64,000 bases of DNA. Source: Cellulosimicrobium sp. CUA-896. Its GTDB lineage: Bacteria > Actinomycetota > Actinomycetes > Actinomycetales > Cellulomonadaceae. The translations under genes were made by a program, and so were the position numbers. This document shows positions 56,853 through 64,000 of the stretch, in pieces. The notes under the pieces were generated by a model that searched no databases, was not told where the DNA came from, and saw nothing but the letters and a program-made list of their open reading frames with translations. How positions within the stretch are numbered: position 1 is the first letter of the stretch; each line of letters opens with the position of its first letter. Location: contig NZ_MKKH01000010.1 in assembly GCF_001942335.1 (NCBI RefSeq), positions 18,444-82,443 on the forward strand. Direction: 5' to 3'.

Positions 56853-58018
56853 CGGGGCGCCTCCGAGGGCCTCGGGGCGCCCGCGGCGCCGGGTGTCCCG
56901 TCCGCGGCGAGCGCCGCGGCGAGGTCGAGGTACCGCGCGGCGACGGCGTCCCAGGCGTGGCCCTCGGCCGTCTCGCGCGCGGCCTTCCCGGCGGCTGCGC
57001 GTCCGGCGTCGTCGAGCGCGGCGACGGCCCGCAGGCCGCGCCGCACCCCCTCGACCGTCCGCTCGACGAGCCAGCCCTCGCGGCCGTCCTCCACGACGTC
57101 GGGCGCGTAGCCCACCGGGGTCACGACGACCGGCACGCCGCACGCGAGCGCCTCCAGCACGACGAGCGCGTTCGCCTCGTACGCGCTGGGCAGCGCGAGG
57201 GCGTCGGCGGCGTGCAGCCACGGCAGCGGGTCGGGGACCCGTCCGGCGAGGTGGACCCGGTCGGCGGTGCCGAGGCGCGCGACCTGCTCGCGGACCGGCG
57301 CGAGCATGTCCGGGGTGCCGCCGACGACGCTCACGTGCAGGCCCGGCACCCCGGCCGCGGCGGCGAGCAGCAGCCCGAGCCCCTTGCGGTCGAACTCGTG
57401 CCCGACGAACACGACGTGCGGGGCGCCGTCGGGCACCCCGGCCGCGGCGCGGGCGGCCGCCCGCTCCTCGGGGGACGGGGGCGCGAACCGGTCGACGTCG
57501 ACGCCGTTGCCGACGACGACGGTCGGCACGCGCAGGCGCGGGTAGGTCGCCCGGAGCGCGTCCCGCTCCGCCGCGGTGAGGTTGACGACGACGCGGTGGT
57601 AGCGCCCCCGGTAGCGCAGCGCGTCGCGCGCGGCGGTGAACAGGTGCAGCGGGTTGCGCGCCATCCGCCACGCGTAGCCTCCCCGCGCCCGCATCGCGAC
57701 GCGCAGGATGCCGTGGTTGACGTAGACGTCGCCGGCGAGCACGTCGTTGTGGCAGATCGACACGGCGTCGGGCCGCGCGGCGAGGTGGCGGCGCGCGAGG
57801 GCGGTGCCCACGGTGGAGAACCACACGACGCGGGCGAGCAGGGCGAGGCGGCCGCGCAGGCCCTCGCCGGGCTCGGGCAGCCACGCGCCGCGGGCCTCGG
57901 CGAGCGTGAACCGCTCGGTCCTGACCCCGGCGCGGACGAAGGCCTCCTCGAGGTGGTGCGCGACGCCGCCCACGCCGCTGCCCGGCGCGATCACGGGCGC
58001 GATCTGCACGATCCTCAT
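56849..58018 (-). CDS. GT4-type glycosyltransferase
   Basis: A 389-residue GT-B enzyme, frame intact. IVQIAPVIAPGSGVGGVAHH is the N-terminal loop; SICHNDVLAGDVYVNHGILR and VNLTAAERDALRATYP belong to the acceptor domain. HVVFVGHEFDRKGLGLLLAA starts the donor domain, and LALPSAYEANALVVLEALAC is the nucleotide-sugar site. It overlaps the next gene by four bases and is preceded by the 16-codon frame. Confidence 0.9.
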   Translation of the reverse strand: MRIVQIAPVIAPGSGVGGVAHHLEEAFVRAGVRTERFTLAEARGAWLPEPGEGLRGRLALLARVVWFSTVGTALARRHLAARPDAVSICHNDVLAGDVYVNHGILRVAMRARGGYAWRMARNPLHLFTAARDALRYRGRYHRVVVNLTAAERDALRATYPRLRVPTVVVGNGVDVDRFAPPSPEERAAARAAAGVPDGAPHVVFVGHEFDRKGLGLLLAAAAGVPGLHVSVVGGTPDMLAPVREQVARLGTADRVHLAGRVPDPLPWLHAADALALPSAYEANALVVLEALACGVPVVVTPVGYAPDVVEDGREGWLVERTVEGVRRGLRAVAALDDAGRAAAGKAARETAEGHAWDAVAARYLDLAAALAADGTPGAAGAPRPSEAPR

Positions 58019-58065
58019 CGGGCGACCATCTCCTGCACGGAGCGCAGGTCGTCGATCGAGCTCAT
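58015..58065 (-). CDS. 16-residue small open reading frame between coupled genes
   Basis: An ATG frame encoding MSSIDDLRSVQEMVAR fits exactly between the ligase-like gene and the next glycosyltransferase. Its ATG overlaps the stop of one (ATGA) and its TGA overlaps the ATG of the other. It may be a real micro-protein, a translational-coupling device, or a remnant of a deleted gene. Confidence 0.4.
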   Translation of the reverse strand: MSSIDDLRSVQEMVAR

Positions 58066-59507
58066 GCGGGCTCCCGTCTCGCGGCGCGCCGGCGCGCCTG
58101 CGCGTACGACTCGGCGCCGAGGCACACCCCGACGATGACGAACGGCACCGTGACCTGCACGGAGACCCAGAAGAGGTCGAACTGGCCCTGGACGAAGCGC
58201 ATCATGAGCATCGCGAACGCCAGCGTGCCGAACCGCGGGTTGATGCGCCACAGGACCACCATGCCGCCGACGAACAGCACGAGGAACCCGACGAGCCCCA
58301 CGATCCCGGCCGACGTGAGCACCTCGAGCTCGACGTTCGGCGGCTGGAAGACGAACTCGGTCACGCCCGCCGTCCACCACCGCAGCCCCATGCCGACCCA
58401 CGGGCTGCGCTGCCACACGTCGACCGAGTCCGCATACCAGGTCAGGCGCTGGTTGGCGGAGTTGAACTGGTTCCCGGAGGTGAGCTGCTCCTGGACGGCG
58501 AGCACGACGAAGTAGATGGCCGGTATCGCGGCGAGCAGGATGAGCTTCGAGCGCTTGCGGTCGGGGTCTCCGCGCAGCGTGATGAGCATGATGCCGATCG
58601 CGAGACCGACGAGCGCCTGGCGCGCCTGCGCCGCGAGCACGCCGAGCGTGCACACCCAGAACGCCGTGAGCGAGAACCAGCGCGGCCAGCCCACCCACCA
58701 CGGCCGCGCGTACGCGACGAGCGCGGCGAAGGCGAGCACGCAGCCGATGAAGTTTTTGTGCATCGCGAGGGGCGCGTCGATGTAGACGGGGCCGGTGTTG
58801 CCCGCCGCGAGCTGCTGGAGCGCCACGAGGCACGTCTGGGCCGCGATCGCGAGGCACGGGACGAGGAAGAGCGTGAGCCCGAGGCGCGCGCGGCCCGAGC
58901 GGCCCACCGCCCAACCGAGGACGAGCGCGCCGGCGACCGAGAGCCAGGCGTGGAACCACTCGACGACGTTCGCGGTGAACGGGTTGACGATCACCGTGAA
59001 CAGCGTGGCGACCTGGTAGACGAGCGACAGCCACAGCATCGCGCGCATCGGCGGCGAGAACGGCCGCGGCGAGAAGAACAGGGCGAACCAGAACGCGCCG
59101 AAGAGCGCGAAGTCGCTCAGCGACAGGTCGACGCCACCACCGCCGACCCGCTGCACCACGACGAGCGCCGGCATGGCGAGGATCGGCAGCGCGACCGGCT
59201 CGTACGCGGTGAGCCCGACGACGAGGACGAGCAGCGCGCCCGCGAGGGCGGCGAGCTGGAGCTCGGGCACGACGAACCCGAGGACCCCGAGCAGCGCGAC
59301 GACGACCGCTCCGCCCGCGACCCAGGCCGCGGCACCGCGCACGCGGCGCGCCGTCGCCCCGGGTGCGCGCGGGGCGCGGTACAGCACCGGGCGGACGCCC
59401 GGCACCCGCCGGGGCCGTGAGGTCGTTGAGGCCGGCGCGGTCGACGCGGTCGGTGAGGGCGCCGCGGTCGGTGAGGGCGGCGCGGTCGGTGAGGACGGCG
59501 CGGTCAC
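58062..59507 (-). CDS. O-antigen ligase/polymerase-like membrane protein
   Basis: A 481-residue polytopic protein with about twelve hydrophobic segments (for example WVAGGAVVVALLGVLGFVVP and VGLVGFLVLFVGGMVVLWRI). A large outside loop near 330-400 contains NSANQRLTWYADSVDVWQRS and WVGMGLRWWTAG, the RxxxW and GxGxxxW-like pattern of Wzy/WaaL proteins. It probably polymerises or ligates the polysaccharide repeat unit. The N-terminal tail is built from SPTAPP hexapeptides encoded by an 18-bp tandem repeat. The GTG start overlaps the upstream stop. Confidence 0.85.
   Translation of the reverse strand: MTAPSSPTAPPSPTAAPSPTASTAPASTTSRPRRVPGVRPVLYRAPRAPGATARRVRGAAAWVAGGAVVVALLGVLGFVVPELQLAALAGALLVLVVGLTAYEPVALPILAMPALVVVQRVGGGGVDLSLSDFALFGAFWFALFFSPRPFSPPMRAMLWLSLVYQVATLFTVIVNPFTANVVEWFHAWLSVAGALVLGWAVGRSGRARLGLTLFLVPCLAIAAQTCLVALQQLAAGNTGPVYIDAPLAMHKNFIGCVLAFAALVAYARPWWVGWPRWFSLTAFWVCTLGVLAAQARQALVGLAIGIMLITLRGDPDRKRSKLILLAAIPAIYFVVLAVQEQLTSGNQFNSANQRLTWYADSVDVWQRSPWVGMGLRWWTAGVTEFVFQPPNVELEVLTSAGIVGLVGFLVLFVGGMVVLWRINPRFGTLAFAMLMMRFVQGQFDLFWVSVQVTVPFVIVGVCLGAESYAQARRRAARREPA
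59446..59499. repeat. 18-bp tandem repeat, three copies
   Basis: Units of the form GCGGTCGGTGAGGGCGSC lie at 59446, 59464 and 59482 (copy 3 has GAC for GGC), followed by a partial fourth unit. On the minus strand they encode the repeated SPTA(P/A)P hexapeptide at the N-terminus of the ligase-like protein, so copy-number change keeps the frame. Confidence 0.85.
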
Positions 59508-61554
59508 AGCAGGCTCTCGGCCCGCACGGGCCCGACGAGGTACAGGCGCAGGCGGCGGACGGCCTGCTCCCGCGCCGGCCCGCGCAGGGCGACCGCGCGC
59601 ACGGCGGCGCGGCGACGGCGCCGGCACGTGCCGCCGTCCAGCCCCGGGCACCGTGGTGCTTGCGCAGGTACCGCTCCTGGGAGGCGTGGAAGTGCGTCTC
59701 GCGCCGCGCCGGGTCCGAGCTCGTGGCACCGCCGAGGTGGGTCGCGCGCGCGGCGGGCACCTCGGCGTGCCGCCAGCCGCGCCGCACGGCCCGGTAGGCC
59801 CAGTCGGTCTCCTCGGCGTAGAGGAAGAACCGCTCGTCGAACCCGCCGACGTCCTCGAGCGCGTCCGCGTCCAGCAGGAGCACCGAGCCGATGACGAACG
59901 ACCGGTCCCGGGGCGTGCGGCGCAGGCGGGCGAGGCCGACCGCCTCGACCCACGTGGCGGCGGGGGACGGGAAGGGCCACACGACGCGGGCGGGCACGCC
60001 GTCGTCGTCGACCTGCCGCGGACCGACGCTCGCCACGCGTGCGTCGGCGCGCAGCGCCTCGTGCAGCGTCTCGACGTCCTCCGGCGAGACGATCGCGTCC
60101 GGGTTGAGCAGGAGGACGTCGGTGCCGGGGGCCTGCCGGTGCGCGAGAGCGTGGTTCACGCCGGCGGCGAACCCGCCGTTGCGCCCCGGGTCGAGGTACC
60201 GGCCGCCCGCGAGCTCGGTGACCTCGCGGATCTCGGGCATCGACGAGTTGTCGACGACCGTGATCGGGTACTTGCCCGCGAGCGGGGCGAGCGCGTCGCG
60301 CACCATCGCGGGCGAGCCGTAGGCCACGACGACGACCTCGGGCGGTTCCGCCGCGCCGCGCGCCCGTGCCGCGCGGCCGGTCCCGGCGCCCGTCCGCCCC
60401 GCGGTGCTCGCGGGCCCGGGGGCGGCGCCAGCCGCGGCGCGGTAGAGCTCGAGGTACTGCCCGGCCACGGCCGACCAGGTGCACGCCGCGGCCCGGCGCG
60501 CGCCGTCCGCGCGCAGCCGGTCCGCCAGGCCGTCCTCGGTGAGCACGCGCACGAGCGCCGCGCGCAGCGCGTCCGGGTCGTCGGGCGGGACGAGCAGCCC
60601 CGCGTCGCCCACGACGTCCGGGAGGGCTCCCGTGGCCGTCGCGACGACGGGCACGCCGCACGCCATGGCCTCGACCGCGACCCGGCCGAACTGCTCGACC
60701 CAGCCCGGGGTCTCGCGCGACGGCACCGCGAGGACGTCGAGCGCGCGGTAGAACGCGACGAGGTCGTCGCCGTCGAGCGGGCCGGCGAACCGGGCCCGGC
60801 CGCCGAGCACGCGCGCCCCGGTCTCGAGCGCCGCCCGCTCGGGGCCGTCCCCGGCCACCACGAGGTCGAGCCGGTCGTCGCCGGCCACCGCGTCGAGCAG
60901 GACGTCCACGCCCTTGTGCGGCGCCAACCGCCCCGCGTACCCCACGCGGAGGCGGCCCGACGGTCCGGACGGCGCCGCGACGTCGTCCGGCGCCGGGGAG
61001 GACGGGGGACGGGGCGAGAAGACCGCCGGGTCGACGCCCAGGGGGACGACGGCGACCTCGCCGCGCGCGCCCTTGTCGCGCACGATCCGGCCCGCCTCCG
61101 CGTTGCAGACCGACACCCCGGCGGCGCCGCGCAGCGCCGCCGCCTCGAACCACCGGAAGGGCCACGGGTAGCGCTTGCGCAGGTTCTGCGCCGAGTACAG
61201 GACGTACGGCGGGGCCTGGCGCCCCGACAGCAGCGCGCGCAGGCGGCGCAGGAGCAGGATCTCGGCCGTCGCGAGCGCGAACGGCTCCTCGTGCACGTCG
61301 AGCACGTCCCAGTCCTGCCCGAGCGCCCGCCACAGCGGCCGCGGGTCGTAGACGAACAGCGCCGGGTGGCTGCCGAGCGTCCGCAACCCGCGCACCGGCT
61401 CGCCGGGCCGGGGGACGAGCCGCACCGGCACCCCGCCCTCGTCCCACGCGCGCGCGGACAGCAGGTGCACGTCGACGCCCGCGGCGCGGAGCTCGCGCTC
61501 GCGCTCGCGCCAGGCGTCGACCACGGCGCTGTGCGAGACGCGGAGGACCCTCAT
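59504..61554 (-). CDS. Fused GT4-GT2 glycosyltransferase, frameshifted near end
   Basis: About 683 residues with two catalytic domains. Residues 1-370 are a GT4 enzyme (VLRVSHSAVVDAWRERE, LRVGYAGRLAPHKGVDVLLD, GWVEQFGRVAVEAMACGVPV). A Pro/Ala/Gly linker leads to a GT2 domain from about 400 (VVVVAYGSPAMVRDALAPLA, TVVDNSSMPEIREVTELA, DVLLLNPDAIVSPEDVETL with the DxD-like site, FVIGSVLLLDADALEDVGGF and FFLYAEETDWAYRAVRRGWR), like rhamnosyltransferases. One base is missing near 59600-59640; the true end is VRAVALRG to VGPVRAESLL. First gene of the minus-strand polysaccharide operon. Confidence 0.85.
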
Positions 61555-61650
61555 GTGGGAGATTGTCCACCAGGACACGGCGGATCCGGCAGGATTCCGC
61601 CGATTTCACCCCGCCCGCCCGAGGGCGGCCGACGGCGACGGAAGGCCCCC

Positions 61651-62595
61651 ATGAGCGAGTCGAGCGACGCCCGCGTCGCGCCCGGGAGCGCCGGGTCGCC
61701 GGGCCCGCGGGTGTCCGTCGTCGTCGCGACCAACCGGGGCGGACCGTTCCTCGCCGAGGCGCTCGCCTCCGTGGCCGCGCAGACCCTCCCGGCGGCCGAG
61801 CTCGTCGTCGTCGACGACGGGTCGCCCGAGCCCGAGGCGCTGCGCGCGATCGTCGCCGGGGTGCCGGCCGCACGGCTCGTTCACCGGCCGCCGTCGGGCG
61901 TCTCCGCCGCGCGCAACGCGGGCGTCGCGACGACCACGGGCGACCTCGTGGCGTTCCTCGACGACGACGACCGCTGGCACCCGGACCGGCTGCGGCGGCA
62001 CGTCGCGGTCATGACCGCCCGCCCGGACGCCGTCGTGAGCTACTGCGGGATGCGCACGATCGACGCCGCCGGCGCCGAGCTCGTCGCCGCCGACCAGCGC
62101 CCCGCGCGCGACCAGGCCGCCGTCGTGCGCGGCCCGGGCGTCATGCTGCCCAACCTCGTGATCCGGCGCGCGGCCTTCGACGCCGTCGGCGGGTTCGACC
62201 CGGCGTACCGGCAGGGTGAGGACCTCGACCTCGTCCTCCGGGCCGCCGCCCTCGGCCCGTTCGCGTTCGTCGACGACGTCCTCGTCGACTACCGGCACCA
62301 CCCGACGAACACGACGCGCTCGCACCGCGACCTCGCGACGAGCATCCGCACGATCCTGCGCCGGCACCGCGACGCGGCGCTCGCGGCGGGGAGCACCGAC
62401 GTCGTCGTCGCCTACGACGAGCGGCTCGCCGCCAACGACCGGTTCGCGTGGTGGAGCGCCGGCCGGGCCGTCCGGGGCGCCCTCGCGGACCGCCGCCCCG
62501 GCGCGGCGGTGGCCGAGGCGGGCTGGGCCGTCCGGTTCGCGCCCGCCGCGCCGCTGCGCGTGGTCGCGAGCCGTGCGCGCGGGCTCACGCGCTGA
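61651..62595 (+). CDS. GT2-family glycosyltransferase
   Basis: A 314-residue GT-A enzyme. RVSVVVATNRGGPFLAEALA, LVVVDDGSPEPEALRAI, GVSAARNAGVATTTGDLVAF and LDDDDRWHPDRLRRHVAVM carry the nucleotide and metal sites (DDD). FDAVGGFDPAYRQGEDLDLV is the usual acceptor motif. It is transcribed away from the GT4-GT2 fusion, with 96 bases between them. GGAAGG lies before the ATG. Confidence 0.92.
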   Translation: MSESSDARVAPGSAGSPGPRVSVVVATNRGGPFLAEALASVAAQTLPAAELVVVDDGSPEPEALRAIVAGVPAARLVHRPPSGVSAARNAGVATTTGDLVAFLDDDDRWHPDRLRRHVAVMTARPDAVVSYCGMRTIDAAGAELVAADQRPARDQAAVVRGPGVMLPNLVIRRAAFDAVGGFDPAYRQGEDLDLVLRAAALGPFAFVDDVLVDYRHHPTNTTRSHRDLATSIRTILRRHRDAALAAGSTDVVVAYDERLAANDRFAWWSAGRAVRGALADRRPGAAVAEAGWAVRFAPAAPLRVVASRARGLTR

Positions 62596-62987
62596 GATCG
62601 GCCGCCCCGGCCTCGTCCACCCCGGCCTCGTCCGTCCCGGCGTCGTCCGCCGCCGGCGGACCCGACGTCGTCCCAGCACTCGGCGAGGAGTCGTCCGCCG
62701 CCGGCCGACCCGACGTCGTCCCAGCACTCGGCGAGGAGCACGCCCACGCGCTCCGGGTCGTCGGTGACGCCCAGCCGGCGCGCCTCGTAGCGGGTCGTGA
62801 CGGCCGCCCACAGCGCGAGCAGCGTCCGGCGGGTCGCGCCGGTCGGGACGAGCGGGCTGCCCGCGGCGACGAGGAGCTGTCCGAGCTCCGCGTCGAACGC
62901 GCCGTCGCCGTAGGCCCGCAGGGCGGACGGGCCGGCGGAGACGAGCAGGCCGAGGGGGAACGCGAGGTACGGCGCGAGGATCATCAC
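62585..62987 (-). CDS. Small hypothetical protein with a C-terminal tandem repeat; end uncertain
   Basis: About 130 residues. The N-terminus (MILAPYLAFPLGLLVSAGPS) looks like a membrane helix. TRRTLLALWAAVTTRYEARR and DDPERVGVLLAECWDDVG follow. A 48-bp tandem duplication (62643-62738) encodes the repeated block LLAECWDDVGSAGGGR in the literal frame. That frame then runs far into the opposite gene, whereas another frame gives a clean end (DEAGVDEAGAADLSA, stop 62585), so a small indel is likely. The start GTG/ATG overlaps the upstream stop. No family recognised. Confidence 0.5.
62643..62738. repeat. 48-bp tandem duplication
   Basis: Copies at 62643-62690 and 62691-62738 differ at one base (GGCGGACC against GGCCGACC). 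Length is a multiple of three. Upstream at 62604-62648 the 15-base unit CCCCGGCCTCGTCC(A/G) also recurs. Confidence 0.9.
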
Positions 62988-63760
62988 GGCAGGTCGATGA
63001 CGACCGGTCGCGTGCGGCGGGTGACGACGACGTTGCGCACCTGCGGGTCGGCCGCCGAGGGGACGAGCGGGAACGGGTGCGCCGCGGCGGCGCGGAGGTC
63101 CTCGAGGGGTGGGAACGAGACGGGACGGGGCGCCGTCGCCACCAGCTCGACCGCCTCGTCGAGGAGCGGGCGCCCGTCGGCGACGGCCTCCGCGCGGGTG
63201 AGCCGTGCGTAGGCCGCGACGACCTTGCGCAGCGTCCGCACCTGCTTGCGCGGACCGAGCTCGTCGAAGTGGCGGCCCTCGACGAAGTCCTCGACGAGCA
63301 GCCCGTCCTCGAGGGCGAAGCCCGGCGTGTGCACGTGCCGCGCGTACCGGCGCCGTCGCTCGGCGTAGTCCGGTCCCGGCGCGGGCATCGTCCGGGCGAC
63401 GGTCCCACCCGGCGCGAGCAGGAGCACCTCGCCCTCGAACGTGGACGTCGCCACCGAGCACGCTCCGCGCGACCGGTTCACCCACAGCCAGGGCGGCGCG
63501 AGGTGCAGCGCGAGCCGGACCGCGTCCTCGAGCACGTCGCGGGCCCGCCCGACGGGCACGAGCGCGGACGCCGCGGTCGACCGGGTCCGACGCAGGTGGC
63601 CGGGCAGGGGCGTGCCCAGGCGGCGCCAGAGGCCGTCCGTGCCGGCCACGAAGACGCCCCGCGCCATGAGCTCCCGGTGCTCGGCCATGACGGTCCGCGT
63701 CGCGGAGCGGCGCTCACGCGTCGCGCGCCACCGCCGTCGTGCGGCCCCGGTCGCGGCCAC
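62984..63760 (-). CDS. Aminoglycoside-phosphotransferase/kinase-fold protein, atypical catalytic loop
   Basis: A 258-residue protein with a kinase-like (APH/choline-kinase) fold, to judge from its C-terminal half: ALEDGLLVEDFVEGRHFDEL, then SAADPQVRNVVVTRRTRPVV. The catalytic loop normally reads HGDxxxxN; here it is AADPQVRN, keeping Asp and Asn but not His-Gly. IDLP is the second metal-binding Asp. The N-terminal beta sheet (CSVATSTFEGEVLLLAPGG) is present. Start GTG 63760, 3 bases after the upstream stop, or ATG 63688. In polysaccharide loci such proteins may phosphorylate sugars or lipids; the role is not known. Confidence 0.6.
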   Translation of the reverse strand: MAATGAARRRWRATRERRSATRTVMAEHRELMARGVFVAGTDGLWRRLGTPLPGHLRRTRSTAASALVPVGRARDVLEDAVRLALHLAPPWLWVNRSRGACSVATSTFEGEVLLLAPGGTVARTMPAPGPDYAERRRRYARHVHTPGFALEDGLLVEDFVEGRHFDELGPRKQVRTLRKVVAAYARLTRAEAVADGRPLLDEAVELVATAPRPVSFPPLEDLRAAAAHPFPLVPSAADPQVRNVVVTRRTRPVVIDLP

Positions 63761-63763
63761 CGC

Positions 63764-64000
63764 TCACCGGGCCGCGTCGGCCCGGAGCGACCCGGGCACG
63801 TCCCGCCGCACCCGGGGCAGGTCCGGGTCGGGCCGCGTGAGGCGCCAGCCCAGCGACCACGAGACGCGCCAGGCGACGTCGGTGAGGTCGCCCGGCCGCC
63901 GCACGCGCACCGCCTTGGACACCGCGCGCCCCGCGACGCGACCGACCCGGGCCGCGACGCGGCCGGCCCGCGCCGCGGCGCGCGCCGTGCGCCGGACGTC
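63764..64000 (-). CDS. Protein fragment, 3' end only
   Basis: The last 78 codons of a minus-strand gene that runs off the window. The end reads DLTDVAWRVSWSLGWRLTRP, then DVPGSLRADAAR. It is Arg-rich with a Trp-rich amphipathic segment and sits immediately upstream of the kinase-like gene (3 bases). No family can be assigned from the fragment. Confidence 0.5.
   Translation of the reverse strand, partial: DVRRTARAAARAGRVAARVGRVAGRAVSKAVRVRRPGDLTDVAWRVSWSLGWRLTRPDPDLPRVRRDVPGSLRADAAR

Noticed and set aside
62604..62738. CRISPR-like repeat cluster
   Set aside because: Repeats are directly adjacent with no unique spacers, and no cas genes are in the window.

Overview
The window is chromosomal DNA of a very high-GC actinobacterium. 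Gene order and protein style fit Micrococcales, close to Cellulosimicrobium, Cellulomonas or Isoptericola (Promicromonosporaceae/Cellulomonadaceae); this is inferred from recognisable synteny, not from a search. The order rsmI with a divergent protein mannosyltransferase, then metG-tatD-rpf-rsmA-ispE-ABC-F, then tRNA-Gln-glmU-prs-rplY-pth is classic actinobacterial core synteny.

Layout. 1-10.7 kb: 3' part of a large helicase-like gene, mscL, a SAF-domain protein, an FmdB zinc ribbon, a penicillin-acylase-family hydrolase, 5-formyl-THF cyclo-ligase, a RimJ-type acetyltransferase and a GlpR/SepX-like divisome membrane protein, ending at tRNA-Ala(CGC). 10.8-17 kb: two small membrane proteins and two paralogous lipoproteins flanking a GH20 beta-N-acetylhexosaminidase. 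17-24 kb: mannosyltransferase, rsmI, a Septum_form lipoprotein, a nicotinamidase-like hydrolase, a MarR regulator, an AlaC-type aminotransferase and a PQQ-type sugar dehydrogenase. 24-36.5 kb: three related resuscitation-promoting/lytic transglycosylase proteins interleaved with metG, tatD, a VOC/WYL pair, rsmA and ispE, then an acetylxylan esterase. 36.5-45 kb: ABC-F ATPase, MFS exporter, MarR, a NatAB-like ABC transporter, a surface protein and TetR. 45-50.3 kb: tRNA-Gln, glmU, prs, GPP34, rplY, pth. 50.3-64 kb: an exopolysaccharide locus with a Wzz/BY-kinase-like protein, an O-antigen-ligase-like protein and at least six glycosyltransferases, with the window edge cutting a further gene.

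Together the genes are dominated by cell-wall and envelope work: peptidoglycan precursor supply (glmU), peptidoglycan hydrolysis (three Rpf-like proteins), division (GlpR/SepX-like, Septum_form), protein O-mannosylation and a surface polysaccharide.

Two cautions. First, about 20 genes, including the normally essential glmU and ispE, are split between reading frames. Nearly every shift has the direction expected from loss of one base (or two) in a G/C-rich run, so I treat these as sequence errors and annotate whole genes. One exception is a perfect 46-bp tandem duplication that breaks the GlpR/SepX-like gene. Second, the most unusual non-coding feature is between the first rpf gene and metG: two oppositely oriented hairpin elements with a conserved 45-47-nt loop but largely different, still perfectly complementary 18-19-bp stems.
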